Assembly: GCA_040757595.1 (NCBI GenBank) | Contig: JBFLWP010000010.1 | Location: forward strand, 62,001-126,000 | DNA: 64,000 nt | Source of the DNA: Nitrospirota bacterium | Lineage (GTDB): Bacteria; Nitrospirota; Nitrospiria; Nitrospirales; Nitrospiraceae | Direction of reading: 5' to 3' | Shown: positions 1 through 7,783 of the stretch, one piece after another | How the letters are laid out: every line of letters begins with the position of its first letter | Position numbering within the stretch: position 1 is the stretch's first letter | Translations under genes and position numbers: made by a program | The notes under the pieces: generated by a model | Told to the model about the DNA's origin: nothing | The model's input: only the letters and a program-made list of their open reading frames with translations | The model's database searches: none

Positions 1-423
1 TATCATCGGGCCGTCCGGATCATCCGCAACGACGGACAGGTGGAATCCTACGGGGATGCGGTGGGGTTCTGTCTGAAGGCGGACCAGGGGTACCTGCAGA
101 CCGTGCACAAGGATCGGGTCCGGCCATCGGGGGCCACGATCTATCACTACGGCTGGGTCAAGCCCCCGCGAGTCCTGCTGGAGAAATTCCGCTACCAGAT
201 TGCCCGGCACCATGGGGAGAACCCCGGGCCGGAGCAGGCTCGGATGCTCGCCCAGGAGGCCTACGAGTTCGAGGAGTACGACATCATGAAGACCTTCACC
301 GGGTCCCACCCAGCCGTCATGGCGGAGCGCGTCGGCCGACATCCGGTCCTCAAGCCCGGGCGGAACCGGTGGCTGGAGCCGGCTTTCTACCGGGCCGTCC
401 TCCGGAGGGGATTTCGAGGATAA
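1..423 (+). CDS. Glycosyltransferase family 2 protein, 3' part (5' end outside window)
   Basis: The frame is open from base 1, so the gene begins upstream and only the last ~140 codons are present. Visible motifs are VRIIRND near the left edge and IYHYGWVKPP, which I recognise from the C-terminal part of a group of GT-A (family 2) glycosyltransferases in polysaccharide loci. The catalytic N-terminal half lies outside the window, so donor and acceptor cannot be judged. It is followed by another family 2 glycosyltransferase on the same strand, separated by an inverted repeat (430-519). Confidence 0.7.
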   Translation, partial: YHRAVRIIRNDGQVESYGDAVGFCLKADQGYLQTVHKDRVRPSGATIYHYGWVKPPRVLLEKFRYQIARHHGENPGPEQARMLAQEAYEFEEYDIMKTFTGSHPAVMAERVGRHPVLKPGRNRWLEPAFYRAVLRRGFRG

Positions 424-429
424 GGATAT

Positions 430-519
430 GGTCGGTGGCCGGTGGCTGGTGAAAGATGGGAGAAGTGGAACTGCGGGCCTGTTCTCACCGACCACTGCCC
501 CCTGACCACAGACCACTGT
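430..519. repeat. Gene-boundary inverted repeat, GGTGGCC-type units
   Basis: The left arm contains several degenerate GTCGGTGGCCGGTGG units (430-451). The right arm contains complementary ACCACTG/GACCAC units (484-519). It lies between two glycosyltransferase genes and fills nearly all of the intergenic space. Confidence 0.65.
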
Positions 520-524
520 TTCTC

Positions 525-1301
525 ATGACGATCGCGGCGGTTGTGATCACCAAGGACGAGGAGCGGAACATCGCCGGCTGCCTGGAGTCCCTCCGGTGGG
601 CCGACGAAATCGTCGTGGTGGACGCCGAAAGCCTCGACCGGACGGTCGAGATCGCCAAGGCCTACACGGACAGGGTCTTCGTGAGGCCCTGGCCCGGCTA
701 CGGGCCGCAGAAGAATTTCGGCATGGATCAGACGCAGGCGGACTGGATTCTGATCGTGGACGCGGACGAGCGGATCACGGACCCGCTCCGCGAGGAGATT
801 CAAACGGTGCTTCGGAACGGGCCGCCGCCGGATCTCGCCGGGTTCGAGATTCCACGGCGAAACTTTTTTTACGGACGATGGATCGAGCACGGAGGGATTT
901 ATCCGGACTACCAGCTCCGCCTGATTCGGCGATCGGCGGGCCGGTACGACGATGTGCTCCTGCACGAACGGTTGCAGCTCAACGGACGCACCGATCGTTT
1001 GGTCCATCCGATGGATCACCACAGCATGCCCAGCATCCGGGACCACGTGAGGAAGATGAGGCGGTACACCACCCTGGGGGCGGAGGAAAAGCTGAAGGGA
1101 CGGTCCCGCGTGACGGCTCTGGAGCTGGCCGGCCATCACCTGGGAACGATCGTGAAGACCTACGTGATCCGCGGCGGGTACCGCGACGGTCTGCATGGAA
1201 TCATCGTTGCCCTGTTTGCGGGCATGCACACCTTCGTCAAATACGCCAAGGCGTATGAGATGTTACAGGCGCGGGGCACGAGGCGCGAGGCAAGGGGCTA
1301 A
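525..1301 (+). CDS. Family 2 glycosyltransferase (LPS core WaaE/KdtX-like)
   Basis: A 258-residue GT-A glycosyltransferase. It starts with MTIAAVVITKDEERNIAGCL, has the DAESLDRT nucleotide-binding segment, and carries the metal-binding DADE motif (DADERITDPL). The compact length and the FYGRWIEHGGIYPDYQLRL segment resemble WaaE/KdtX beta-1,4-glucosyltransferases of LPS core. The ATG at 525 is preferred because the frame extension upstream is encoded by an inverted repeat and has no family similarity. The last ~9 codons come from a GGCGCGAGGCA-type repeat arm (1269-1300), so the natural C terminus may have been altered. Confidence 0.85.
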   Translation: MTIAAVVITKDEERNIAGCLESLRWADEIVVVDAESLDRTVEIAKAYTDRVFVRPWPGYGPQKNFGMDQTQADWILIVDADERITDPLREEIQTVLRNGPPPDLAGFEIPRRNFFYGRWIEHGGIYPDYQLRLIRRSAGRYDDVLLHERLQLNGRTDRLVHPMDHHSMPSIRDHVRKMRRYTTLGAEEKLKGRSRVTALELAGHHLGTIVKTYVIRGGYRDGLHGIIVALFAGMHTFVKYAKAYEMLQARGTRREARG

Positions 1302-1306
1302 CGTCT

Positions 1307-2422
1307 GTGCGGATCGGGATTGATGCGGGGCCCATTCTGGGAGATCGGGGGGGGGTCGGGTGGCACACCTATCATCTGTTGAAGGCCCTGCTGGATCTCA
1401 AGGAAGACGTGGAATGGGTCTGTTACCTGCCACCTGGGGCGCACAACCGGGACGACGGGGCACTCGCCGAACTCGGTGCGGGAGGAGAGTCTCGTCTGCG
1501 ATGGGTCGAAGCGGGAAGGCCGACGATGCGCTGGAGGGGGCGCCTGGACCGACTCGACCTCTACCACGGGCCCAACTTCAAGATGCGGACGACCGGGCGG
1601 TACGGCGGGGTCGTCACCGTTCATGATCTGTGGTTGGATCGGTATCCCCAATATTCCACTAAGTTCTTTGGCCAGCGGGCTTCGTTCTACCGGACGAGGC
1701 GGACGGCGCACCGAGCCCGCCGCGTGATCACGGTTTCCGACTATTCGGCCAGGGACATTGAGTCGCTCTATGGGCTTTCGCGCGACCGGATCGTCGTGAT
1801 CCCGAACGGCGTCTCCGACGATTTCCGGCCATCGGCTGGAGCCACCGATCTGGCCGGTCTCCGCTCGCGCTTCTCGATTCCGACCGAACGGTTCCTTCTC
1901 TTCGTCGGGGGGGCGGATCCGCGGAAGAACCACCGTGCTCTCCTCAAGGCGTATGCGCTTCGAGCCGATCGCCTTTCCGGGCACTGTCTGGTCCTGGTCG
2001 GGGACGTGACGCACCGGTTCGGCGATCTCCGGGAGACTGCCAGGACGTTAGGGGTTGAGCGCCGAACGGTCTGCACCGGCCGACTGCCGCTCCAGGACCT
2101 GCGACTGCTGTATTCCTGCGCCGAAGCCTTCGTGTTTCCCTCGATCTACGAGGGGTTCGGGATGCCGGTCTTGGAGGCCATGGCCTGCGGCGCGCCCGTT
2201 ATCACGGCCAACCGCACCTCGCTGCCGGAGGTGGCGGGCGATGCAGCAATCCTGGTGGATCCGGAGGACGCCGGTCAGTTGGGTGAGGCGATCGTGCAGG
2301 TCGTGGAAGACCCGGCCCTGCGGGCTTCTTTGAAAGCCAAGGGATTCGACCGGGTCAAACAGTTTACCTGGGAGCGGACCGCGCGGCGGACGCTGGCGCT
2401 CTATCAGGAACTCTGCTCTTAG
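1307..2422 (+). CDS. Family 4 glycosyltransferase (GT-B)
   Basis: A 371-residue GT-B enzyme with GTG start. The N-terminal Rossmann half begins [28 protein letters not shown] and [12 protein letters not shown] mark the linker region, and [11 protein letters not shown] begins the donor-binding half. The signature [19 protein letters not shown] contains the E-x7-E pair typical of retaining GT4 enzymes. Paralogous to the enzyme at 14346-15437. It probably adds a sugar to a lipid-linked glycan in the cytoplasm; specificity is not readable. Confidence 0.9.
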   Translation: MRIGIDAGPILGDRGGVGWHTYHLLKALLDLKEDVEWVCYLPPGAHNRDDGALAELGAGGESRLRWVEAGRPTMRWRGRLDRLDLYHGPNFKMRTTGRYGGVVTVHDLWLDRYPQYSTKFFGQRASFYRTRRTAHRARRVITVSDYSARDIESLYGLSRDRIVVIPNGVSDDFRPSAGATDLAGLRSRFSIPTERFLLFVGGADPRKNHRALLKAYALRADRLSGHCLVLVGDVTHRFGDLRETARTLGVERRTVCTGRLPLQDLRLLYSCAEAFVFPSIYEGFGMPVLEAMACGAPVITANRTSLPEVAGDAAILVDPEDAGQLGEAIVQVVEDPALRASLKAKGFDRVKQFTWERTARRTLALYQELCS

Positions 2423-2426
2423 AACA

Positions 2427-2530
2427 GTGATGAGCGAAGGGCGACGAGTGATGGGTCGGAATGTCGGAATAGGGACGCTGTATCAATCCCTTTTCACCCA
2501 CCACCCACCACCCATCACCCATCACCCATT
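2427..2530. repeat. Gene-boundary inverted repeat, GTGATGGG-type units
   Basis: The left arm has GTGATGAGCG, GACGAGTGATGGGTC units. The right arm has a run of CACCCACCACCCAT and CATCACCCATCA units up to 2530. It immediately precedes the conserved heptosyltransferase domain and is in frame with it. Confidence 0.7.
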
Positions 2531-3779
2531 TAAGAACATCCTGGTCGTCAAGCTCCGCTACGTCGGCGACGTGCTGCTGGCGACGCCGGTGCTGCGGGTT
2601 CTGCGGGAGCGATTCCCGGGCGTGTCTCTCACGGTGGCGGTCAATCCCGGGACCGATGCCGTGCTGATGCGGAACCAGGACGTGAACGAGGTGCTGGTGG
2701 TGGAGCGCGGGCCTCTGGCCAGCCAATGGCGGTTCCTGCGGGAACTCCGTGCGCGCCGCTTCGATTGCGTGGTGGATCTCTCCGATGGAGATCGGTCCGC
2801 GATCCTGGCACGTCTGAGCGGGGCTCCGGTCAGGATCGGATTCAACGAGGAGCGCCGGTGGCGCGGGCTGCTCTACACGACGATCGTCAGAGTCGGCGGA
2901 GGGGTGGCCCACCGGATCGAGCATGACCTCGAGGCCCTCCGTCCGCTGGGCATCGAGCCGGGAACCGGCTGGCCCGTGCTGCGGACATCGCCGCAGGACG
3001 ACGAGCAGGCAGAGCGGCTGCTCAGGGAGGCTGGAGCGAACCTGGCGGCGGGCCGGCGATTGGTCATGTTCCAGCCCGGTGCTCGCTACTGGTTCAAGGC
3101 CTGGCCGGTCGAACGATTCGCCGAATTGGCGGACCGGCTGGCCGATTCGTTCGGCTGCACGGTCCTGATCGGCGGGGATCAGCGGGAGCAGGCCGTCGCC
3201 GATTCGATCAGGAAGCAGGCCCGCTCGGGTCCCGTCGTGCTGGCCGGCCGCACGACGCTCCTCCAACTCGCGTCCGTCCTGAAACGGTGCGCGCTCTTCG
3301 TGGGGAACGACAACGGCCCCATGCACATGGCGGCGGCCCTCGGGGTGCCGGTGGTGGCGCTGTTCGGCCCGTCCAACCCGGACGAGTGGGGCCCGCGCAG
3401 CAGGACAGTCCGGGTCCTGCATAAGGGGCTGGATTGCCGCCGCTGCTTCCATCCGACCTGTTTCCGGGGAGAAGAAAGCTGCATGAAGCTGATCTCGGTA
3501 GATGAAGTGTTCGCCGCCGCGACCAAACTGCTGGGTCAGAGCTCGACGTTCGAGGTTCGAGATGAGGCGCCTGAGTCGCGTGAGGCTCGACGGGGAGCTG
3601 AACCTCGAATGTCGAACCTCACCCGCAACCTTCTTCTGTGCGGTGAATTGACGGCTCTGTGCCTGGAGCTGCGGAGGGCCGTCCTGAGGCGGACCCATGC
3701 GGAGCAGGATGTCGAGAAAACGCTGATGGCGGAGATCCGACTCTCCAAGGAACAAGCGTGGCGCCGGAACCCTTCCTGA
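2427..3779 (+). CDS. Family 9 glycosyltransferase (heptosyltransferase/WaaF-like), reading through repeats into a downstream small ORF
   Basis: Residues from about 36 onward match ADP-heptose:LPS heptosyltransferases: KNILVVKLRYVGDVLLATP at the N terminus, MFQPGARYWFKAWPVERF, and GNDNGPMHMAAALGVPVVA-type donor-site motif. Two oddities stand out. The first ~35 codons are a translated inverted repeat (2427-2530), with no ATG/GTG/TTG immediately before the true domain start. The domain ends near residue 372, but no stop follows: another inverted repeat (3548-3621) is translated in frame and leads into ~44 residues resembling a separate small protein (see 3648-3779). Confidence 0.8.
   Translation: MMSEGRRVMGRNVGIGTLYQSLFTHHPPPITHHPFKNILVVKLRYVGDVLLATPVLRVLRERFPGVSLTVAVNPGTDAVLMRNQDVNEVLVVERGPLASQWRFLRELRARRFDCVVDLSDGDRSAILARLSGAPVRIGFNEERRWRGLLYTTIVRVGGGVAHRIEHDLEALRPLGIEPGTGWPVLRTSPQDDEQAERLLREAGANLAAGRRLVMFQPGARYWFKAWPVERFAELADRLADSFGCTVLIGGDQREQAVADSIRKQARSGPVVLAGRTTLLQLASVLKRCALFVGNDNGPMHMAAALGVPVVALFGPSNPDEWGPRSRTVRVLHKGLDCRRCFHPTCFRGEESCMKLISVDEVFAAATKLLGQSSTFEVRDEAPESREARRGAEPRMSNLTRNLLLCGELTALCLELRRAVLRRTHAEQDVEKTLMAEIRLSKEQAWRRNPS
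3548..3621. repeat. Inverted repeat inside the heptosyltransferase frame, GTTCGAGGTTCGA-type units
   Basis: Arm GTTCGAGGTTCGAG starts at 3548. The complementary arm, with AACCTCGAATGTCGAACCTC, runs to 3621. Same architecture as the other gene-boundary repeats, but no stop codon lies in it in the upstream gene's frame. Confidence 0.65.
3648..3779 (+). CDS. Small hypothetical protein upstream of nucleotidyltransferase (possible antitoxin-like partner)
   Basis: A 43-residue segment from a TTG at 3648 reads as a compact charged helical protein (LELRRAVLRR, VEKTLMAEIRLSKEQAW). It is in the same frame as the preceding heptosyltransferase, and no stop separates them. It overlaps the start of the nucleotidyltransferase by 22 nt, as expected for a translationally coupled two-gene module. 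No Shine-Dalgarno is evident for the TTG, so independent translation is uncertain. I do not recognise the family. Confidence 0.4.
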   Translation: MTALCLELRRAVLRRTHAEQDVEKTLMAEIRLSKEQAWRRNPS

Positions 3780-4297
3780 TCACGACCCTCAAGGAGGTGG
3801 TCCGGGCGCTGAACGAATGGAGGACGGATTATGCCCTGGCTGGGGGACTGGCCTACAGCGCCCTGGTTGAACCCCGCGCGACCACCGATGTGGATGTGCT
3901 GATCTTACTGGAAGCCACGAACTCGGATCAGATCGCCCGGTTGTTCTCCGGCGTGTTCGATTCCGTGGTCCCCCATCAGGCTCCGATGCTGTTCAAGGGG
4001 GGCTCGATCTGGCGGGTCATCGGAATCAAGGATGAGAGAGAAGTAATCGTGGATCTGCTCCTTGCGCATTCAGCGTTCCACCGGCAGGCACTGGCAAGAA
4101 AACGGACCGTGGATTTCGAGGGACTGGCACTGCCGATCGTGACACTTGAGGACCTGATTCTTCTCAAGGCCATGGCCGGCCGCCTTCAAGATCTGGCCGA
4201 TATCGAGCGCATTTGCCAGCGGCCGGATTTGCAGGTTGACTGGTCCTATGTGGAGGTCTGGCGTGATAAGCTGGGCCTACCGGCGATTCGTCCATGA
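3758..4297 (+). CDS. Nucleotidyltransferase-fold protein (AbiEii/MNT-like)
   Basis: A 179-residue protein with GTG start at 3758, preceded by AAGGA at a good distance. The segment YALAGGLAYSALVEPRATTD followed by VDVLI matches the GG-x-A/DxD nucleotidyltransferase core seen in AbiEii/MNT and related minimal nucleotidyltransferases. The C-terminal LEDLILLKAMAGRLQDLADI is typical of the same group, which often transfers nucleotides to RNA or to a partner protein. It sits between glycosyltransferases, overlapping a small upstream ORF and, by ATGA, the next glycosyltransferase. It may be a small TA-like cargo. Confidence 0.7.
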   Translation: MAPEPFLITTLKEVVRALNEWRTDYALAGGLAYSALVEPRATTDVDVLILLEATNSDQIARLFSGVFDSVVPHQAPMLFKGGSIWRVIGIKDEREVIVDLLLAHSAFHRQALARKRTVDFEGLALPIVTLEDLILLKAMAGRLQDLADIERICQRPDLQVDWSYVEVWRDKLGLPAIRP

Positions 4298-5196
4298 CCA
4301 GATCCTCGCCACTCGTCAGCGTCGTGATCCCCGTCTTTAACGGGGCGCCGTTCGTGGCCAAGGCGGTGGCCAGCGTGCGGGCGCAAAGCGTCAAGGACGT
4401 AGAGATCATCGTGGTGGACGACGGATCGACCGACGGCACGCAGGACGTCTTGGAAGAGCTGGCGCGGGCGTCAGGGATCACTTGGTTTCAACAGGATCAC
4501 GGAGGCCCGGCCCGGTCCAGGAACAGGGGAATCGCCGCAGCTTGCGGGGAGTTGGTCGCCTTGTTGGACTGTGACGATGTCTGGCTTCCGGACAAGCTGG
4601 AAGCCCAACTCGCGATCATGCGGGAGCGGGCCAACGTGGGCGTGGTGCATACGGACTACGAAGTCGTGGGGCAGGACGGGAGGGTGGAGGAGCGGGTCAG
4701 GGCCAGGCACAGCCCCGAACCGCTCGTCCGGGCCTTCGTCGGCGGCCATACGGCGCTGCCCTCGACCCTGTTGATTCGCCGGGGCGTTCTGGAAAAGGTC
4801 GGCTCGTTGAATCCAGACCTCTATGGGTCGGAGGATTCGGACTTGACCATCCGGCTCTACGCCGCCACGGGCTTCGAGTGCGTAGACCGGGTGCTCGTCA
4901 GGAAGCTCCAGCGGGGGCACGGCTATCGGGACATGGCGTTCGACGAGGCGACGCATCGGGAAAGGGTGCTGGCCAGCCGGGAGCGGTTTCTGGAGGGGCT
5001 GGAGCGGATGCAACCCATGACAGATGAGCGGCGTGCCGCGCTGAACCGTGAATGGGCCAACTATTACCTGGTCCGCGGCAACTTTGCCGAGCGGTTGGGA
5101 CACCGGGCCGCCGCGCGCCGCTTCTACCGGGAAGCCGTCCGCAAGGCGCCGTTCCGCCTGCGCAGCTATACCCGCTGGCTGCGGACATTCGCCTGA
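4294..5196 (+). CDS. Family 2 glycosyltransferase
   Basis: A 300-residue GT-A enzyme: VSVVIPVFNGAPFVAKAV at the N terminus, IIVVDDGSTDGT (nucleotide binding), ARSRNRGIAAACGE, then LLDCDDVWLPDKLE carrying the DxD metal site. The C-terminal ~80 residues form a helical TPR-like tail (RLGHRAAARRFYREAVRK), shared with the other family 2 enzymes at 9610, 10513 and 12434; these are probably paralogues. ATGA overlap with the nucleotidyltransferase and TGATG overlap with the methyltransferase indicate co-translation. Confidence 0.9.
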   Translation: MTRSSPLVSVVIPVFNGAPFVAKAVASVRAQSVKDVEIIVVDDGSTDGTQDVLEELARASGITWFQQDHGGPARSRNRGIAAACGELVALLDCDDVWLPDKLEAQLAIMRERANVGVVHTDYEVVGQDGRVEERVRARHSPEPLVRAFVGGHTALPSTLLIRRGVLEKVGSLNPDLYGSEDSDLTIRLYAATGFECVDRVLVRKLQRGHGYRDMAFDEATHRERVLASRERFLEGLERMQPMTDERRAALNREWANYYLVRGNFAERLGHRAAARRFYREAVRKAPFRLRSYTRWLRTFA

Positions 5197-5687
5197 TGGG
5201 GGCGGTCCTGGACATCGGCTGCGGCGCGTACAAGCAGCCGGGAACGATCGGTGTCGACCGACGGCGGTTGCCAGGCGTGAACGTCGTCTGCGATTTCGAG
5301 CGTGGGCTGCCGTTCCGCGACGGGAGCGTCGAGGCCGCCTATTCGATCCATTCGATCGAGCACATGCGGGACCTGACCACGTTTATGGAAGAGCTGTATC
5401 GGGTGTGCACACCGGGAGCGAAAGTCTACATCAGGACCCCGTATTACGCCTCCCGCAAGGCGTTCGTTGATCCCACTCACGTCCGGTTCATGACCGAAGA
5501 GAGCTTCGAGTACTTCAAATCTCCCAATTATTACGGTCTCAAGACCAATTTTCGTACGGTGTCCATTTCCTACAACATGCGCAAGCCGTTCAAGTTTCTG
5601 CCCGCCTACCTTCAGAAACGATGCCGCCGATATCTTTGGAACGTCTGCGAAGAGATGACCGTGGTGCTCGAGGCGGTCAAGCCGTGA
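5196..5687 (+). CDS. Class I SAM-dependent methyltransferase (short)
   Basis: A 163-residue methyltransferase starting MGAVLDIGCGAYKQPG, where DIGCG is the SAM-binding motif I. SIHSIEHMRDL and the ELYRVCTPGAKVYIRTP strand follow the usual order of Methyltransf_11 enzymes. The ATG at 5196 shares its A with the preceding stop. The protein begins almost at motif I and so lacks the usual N-terminal cap. Likely methylates a sugar or lipid intermediate of the local glycan; the substrate is unknown. Confidence 0.8.
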   Translation: MGAVLDIGCGAYKQPGTIGVDRRRLPGVNVVCDFERGLPFRDGSVEAAYSIHSIEHMRDLTTFMEELYRVCTPGAKVYIRTPYYASRKAFVDPTHVRFMTEESFEYFKSPNYYGLKTNFRTVSISYNMRKPFKFLPAYLQKRCRRYLWNVCEEMTVVLEAVKP

Positions 5688-5697
5688 GCGCTGCGGG

Positions 5698-7578
5698 GTG
5701 AGAAGGACTCGCGCTTTGCAGGCAGAAGTCGAAGTGCCCCCACGCTGTCCGCGCAGTCTGTTGGTCGGCACGTACTTTCTCTATCTCGGGTTGACCAGCT
5801 CGGCCAGCGTTCCGCTCTTCGGCAATGTCGACTGGCTGCACGAGGGCGAGCGGCTCGGGACTGCGGAGATCCTTCTACATGGCGGACTCCCGTTTCGCGA
5901 CGTGTATCTTCCCCACGGTCTCTTGCCGGAGGTGATTCGTCCGCTGGTTGCATTCTGGCTATTCGGTGAGTCCCTCGCCGCTGATCGCCTGGTAGGGGTG
6001 TTCCTAGCTCCCTTGGCCTATGTCGCATGTGCCTTCTACGTGTGGAAGCTGTTCCCATCTCGAGGCTGGCGCATCGCCGCCCTCCTGGCGGTTGCCCTGT
6101 ATCCGGTCCAACTTATTCCTCGCCACATTCTGGTGTTTCTGACCTTGGGATTTCTGGCTGCTTGGACCTATGCACGCAGACCACGTGATCTTGTGTTGGC
6201 GGGTACGATGGTTGGTTTGTCCACTGTCGGAAGCACGCTGGACCAGGTCGCGTTCCTGTTCGCGACCACTCTGGCGTTCACAGTCTACTGGATCGTAGAG
6301 CAGTTCATTCTCAGCCGTATGCCGTTTTCCAACGGTTCCCCGCAACCAGTCTCTATCATGTCTTTAGTCCACCAAATCTGTCCATTGGTCATCGGGATGT
6401 GGCTGGGCCTGGTCCCGTTCCTGGGGTATCTTGTGTGGACAGGAACAGGACTCGCGTTCCTGAACGATTATGCGACCAGAGTCTTGACAGACGCTGTGGT
6501 CAAACACGATCCGTTTCCGGAACCGACACTGATGAATATCACCTGGTACGCGGTGCCAACCTTCTACGGCTTGGCGATCTTCATGATCTTGGTCCGCGTG
6601 TTTAGATTTGGGGATTGCCATTGGGCTCCTGTGGTTCCTACACTCCTCTTTGGAGCCTTCTCGTTTTCATATGTCCTGCGCGGATGTTGTCCCTCCTATG
6701 GCAAGCTAGCCGTAGTGTCTTTCCCAGTGGTCGTGCTCCTTGTCTATCTGCTGTACGTCATCCAGGATAAACGTCGAAGTTCTCCTGCCTTGTCCGTACG
6801 TGAGAGGCTTTCTCGCCTTGATGCCGTGGTGCTGGTCTGCACCGGTCTTCTTGCCGCGTTAGTGCTCCTTCATGCGCTGGTCAGAGATTGGAATCCCAAG
6901 CAGATTGCTCCTCGATTTGTCTTTCCTTTGGCGTCTGTCGCGATACTTGCCGGTGCCGGATCAGTAAGGGCCGGCCGGTTTCGGTCCCGCATATGGCAGG
7001 ATCGCATTCTCGTTTCGAGCGCACTTGCATCGGTTATCGTAGCCACGTGGTTCTACAACGACGCGAAGCCACAGGTGTTAACCGCCCAAATCCAAAAGCC
7101 GAAGCTGGTGAAACAAATTGGCCAATTGGTAGGATGGATAGCTGCGAGTGGGGGACGATTGACGAGGGATTCTCCTCCCTATGTCCGTGATGAGGTTCTG
7201 GACTATCTGAAGTCGGCGTCCCAAAATGGCAGGGATGTCATCGTCTTGGCGACTGGCTCAGGCCTGTATTATTTTCTAGCGGACGTAAATCCACCGAACC
7301 GCTTTCCGGAGATCTACCATGCAATGGCGGATGGACCGGCGCAGGAGGTCGTTGAGGCTGCCGATCGGCTGCGCGTTGAGTTCCTGATAGCCTGTGGAGA
7401 CCGTGGCCAGGCGGTTACAGGCTGGCCAATCAATCCGCAGCTCGCACGGTTTATTGCAGAGAAATATACCGATAGCGGGCGACGGTTGAGCAGCCAACGG
7501 CTGGGCGATGGATGCCCGTTCTCAGTTTGGGTGCATCGTGATGGGGCGCGTGACTCGCCGGCCGAGGAGCGGACGTAG
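5698..7578 (+). CDS. Polytopic membrane protein, GT-C or polymerase-like
   Basis: A 626-residue protein with about ten to twelve hydrophobic segments (for example residues 18-35, 82-115, 120-160, 210-245, 280-345, 370-400). A conserved-looking extracytoplasmic loop near the N terminus, DWLHEGERLGTAEILLHGG, is followed by a C-terminal soluble domain of ~170 residues. The layout resembles GT-C lipid-linked-sugar transferases (ArnT/PMT type, an acidic residue in the first loop) or O-unit polymerases. G+C is visibly lower than in the flanks. GTG start at 5698. Family not recognised with certainty; it is the only candidate Wzy/GT-C protein here. Confidence 0.55.
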   Translation: MRRTRALQAEVEVPPRCPRSLLVGTYFLYLGLTSSASVPLFGNVDWLHEGERLGTAEILLHGGLPFRDVYLPHGLLPEVIRPLVAFWLFGESLAADRLVGVFLAPLAYVACAFYVWKLFPSRGWRIAALLAVALYPVQLIPRHILVFLTLGFLAAWTYARRPRDLVLAGTMVGLSTVGSTLDQVAFLFATTLAFTVYWIVEQFILSRMPFSNGSPQPVSIMSLVHQICPLVIGMWLGLVPFLGYLVWTGTGLAFLNDYATRVLTDAVVKHDPFPEPTLMNITWYAVPTFYGLAIFMILVRVFRFGDCHWAPVVPTLLFGAFSFSYVLRGCCPSYGKLAVVSFPVVVLLVYLLYVIQDKRRSSPALSVRERLSRLDAVVLVCTGLLAALVLLHALVRDWNPKQIAPRFVFPLASVAILAGAGSVRAGRFRSRIWQDRILVSSALASVIVATWFYNDAKPQVLTAQIQKPKLVKQIGQLVGWIAASGGRLTRDSPPYVRDEVLDYLKSASQNGRDVIVLATGSGLYYFLADVNPPNRFPEIYHAMADGPAQEVVEAADRLRVEFLIACGDRGQAVTGWPINPQLARFIAEKYTDSGRRLSSQRLGDGCPFSVWVHRDGARDSPAEERT

Positions 7579-7783
7579 AAGAAGCCGGGTAGGGGGCGGT
7601 ACGCGCAAGCTTAGATTTTGGATTTTGGATGTGTTATCTTGGCTTCGTTCCCGTCATGGCAATCGGACAGTTTGAACGGGTCGGCCATCCTTCATCCTCG
7701 CCTTGCTGGCGGTTTCTTGCCTCTGTGTTCCGAGCCCTGCCGATCTTGGTCCAGCCGGTTGGTGAGAGGGCGGTAATCCACCG
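7579..7783. other. Intergenic region with ATTTTGGATTTTGG tandem unit
   Basis: A 205-bp gap between the membrane protein and the methyltransferase-cupin fusion. It contains a short tandem TTTTGGATTTTGGAT (about 7616-7630). No gene, tRNA or clear promoter is seen. It probably carries the promoter of the downstream gene, but no good -35/-10 pair could be identified. Confidence 0.4.
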
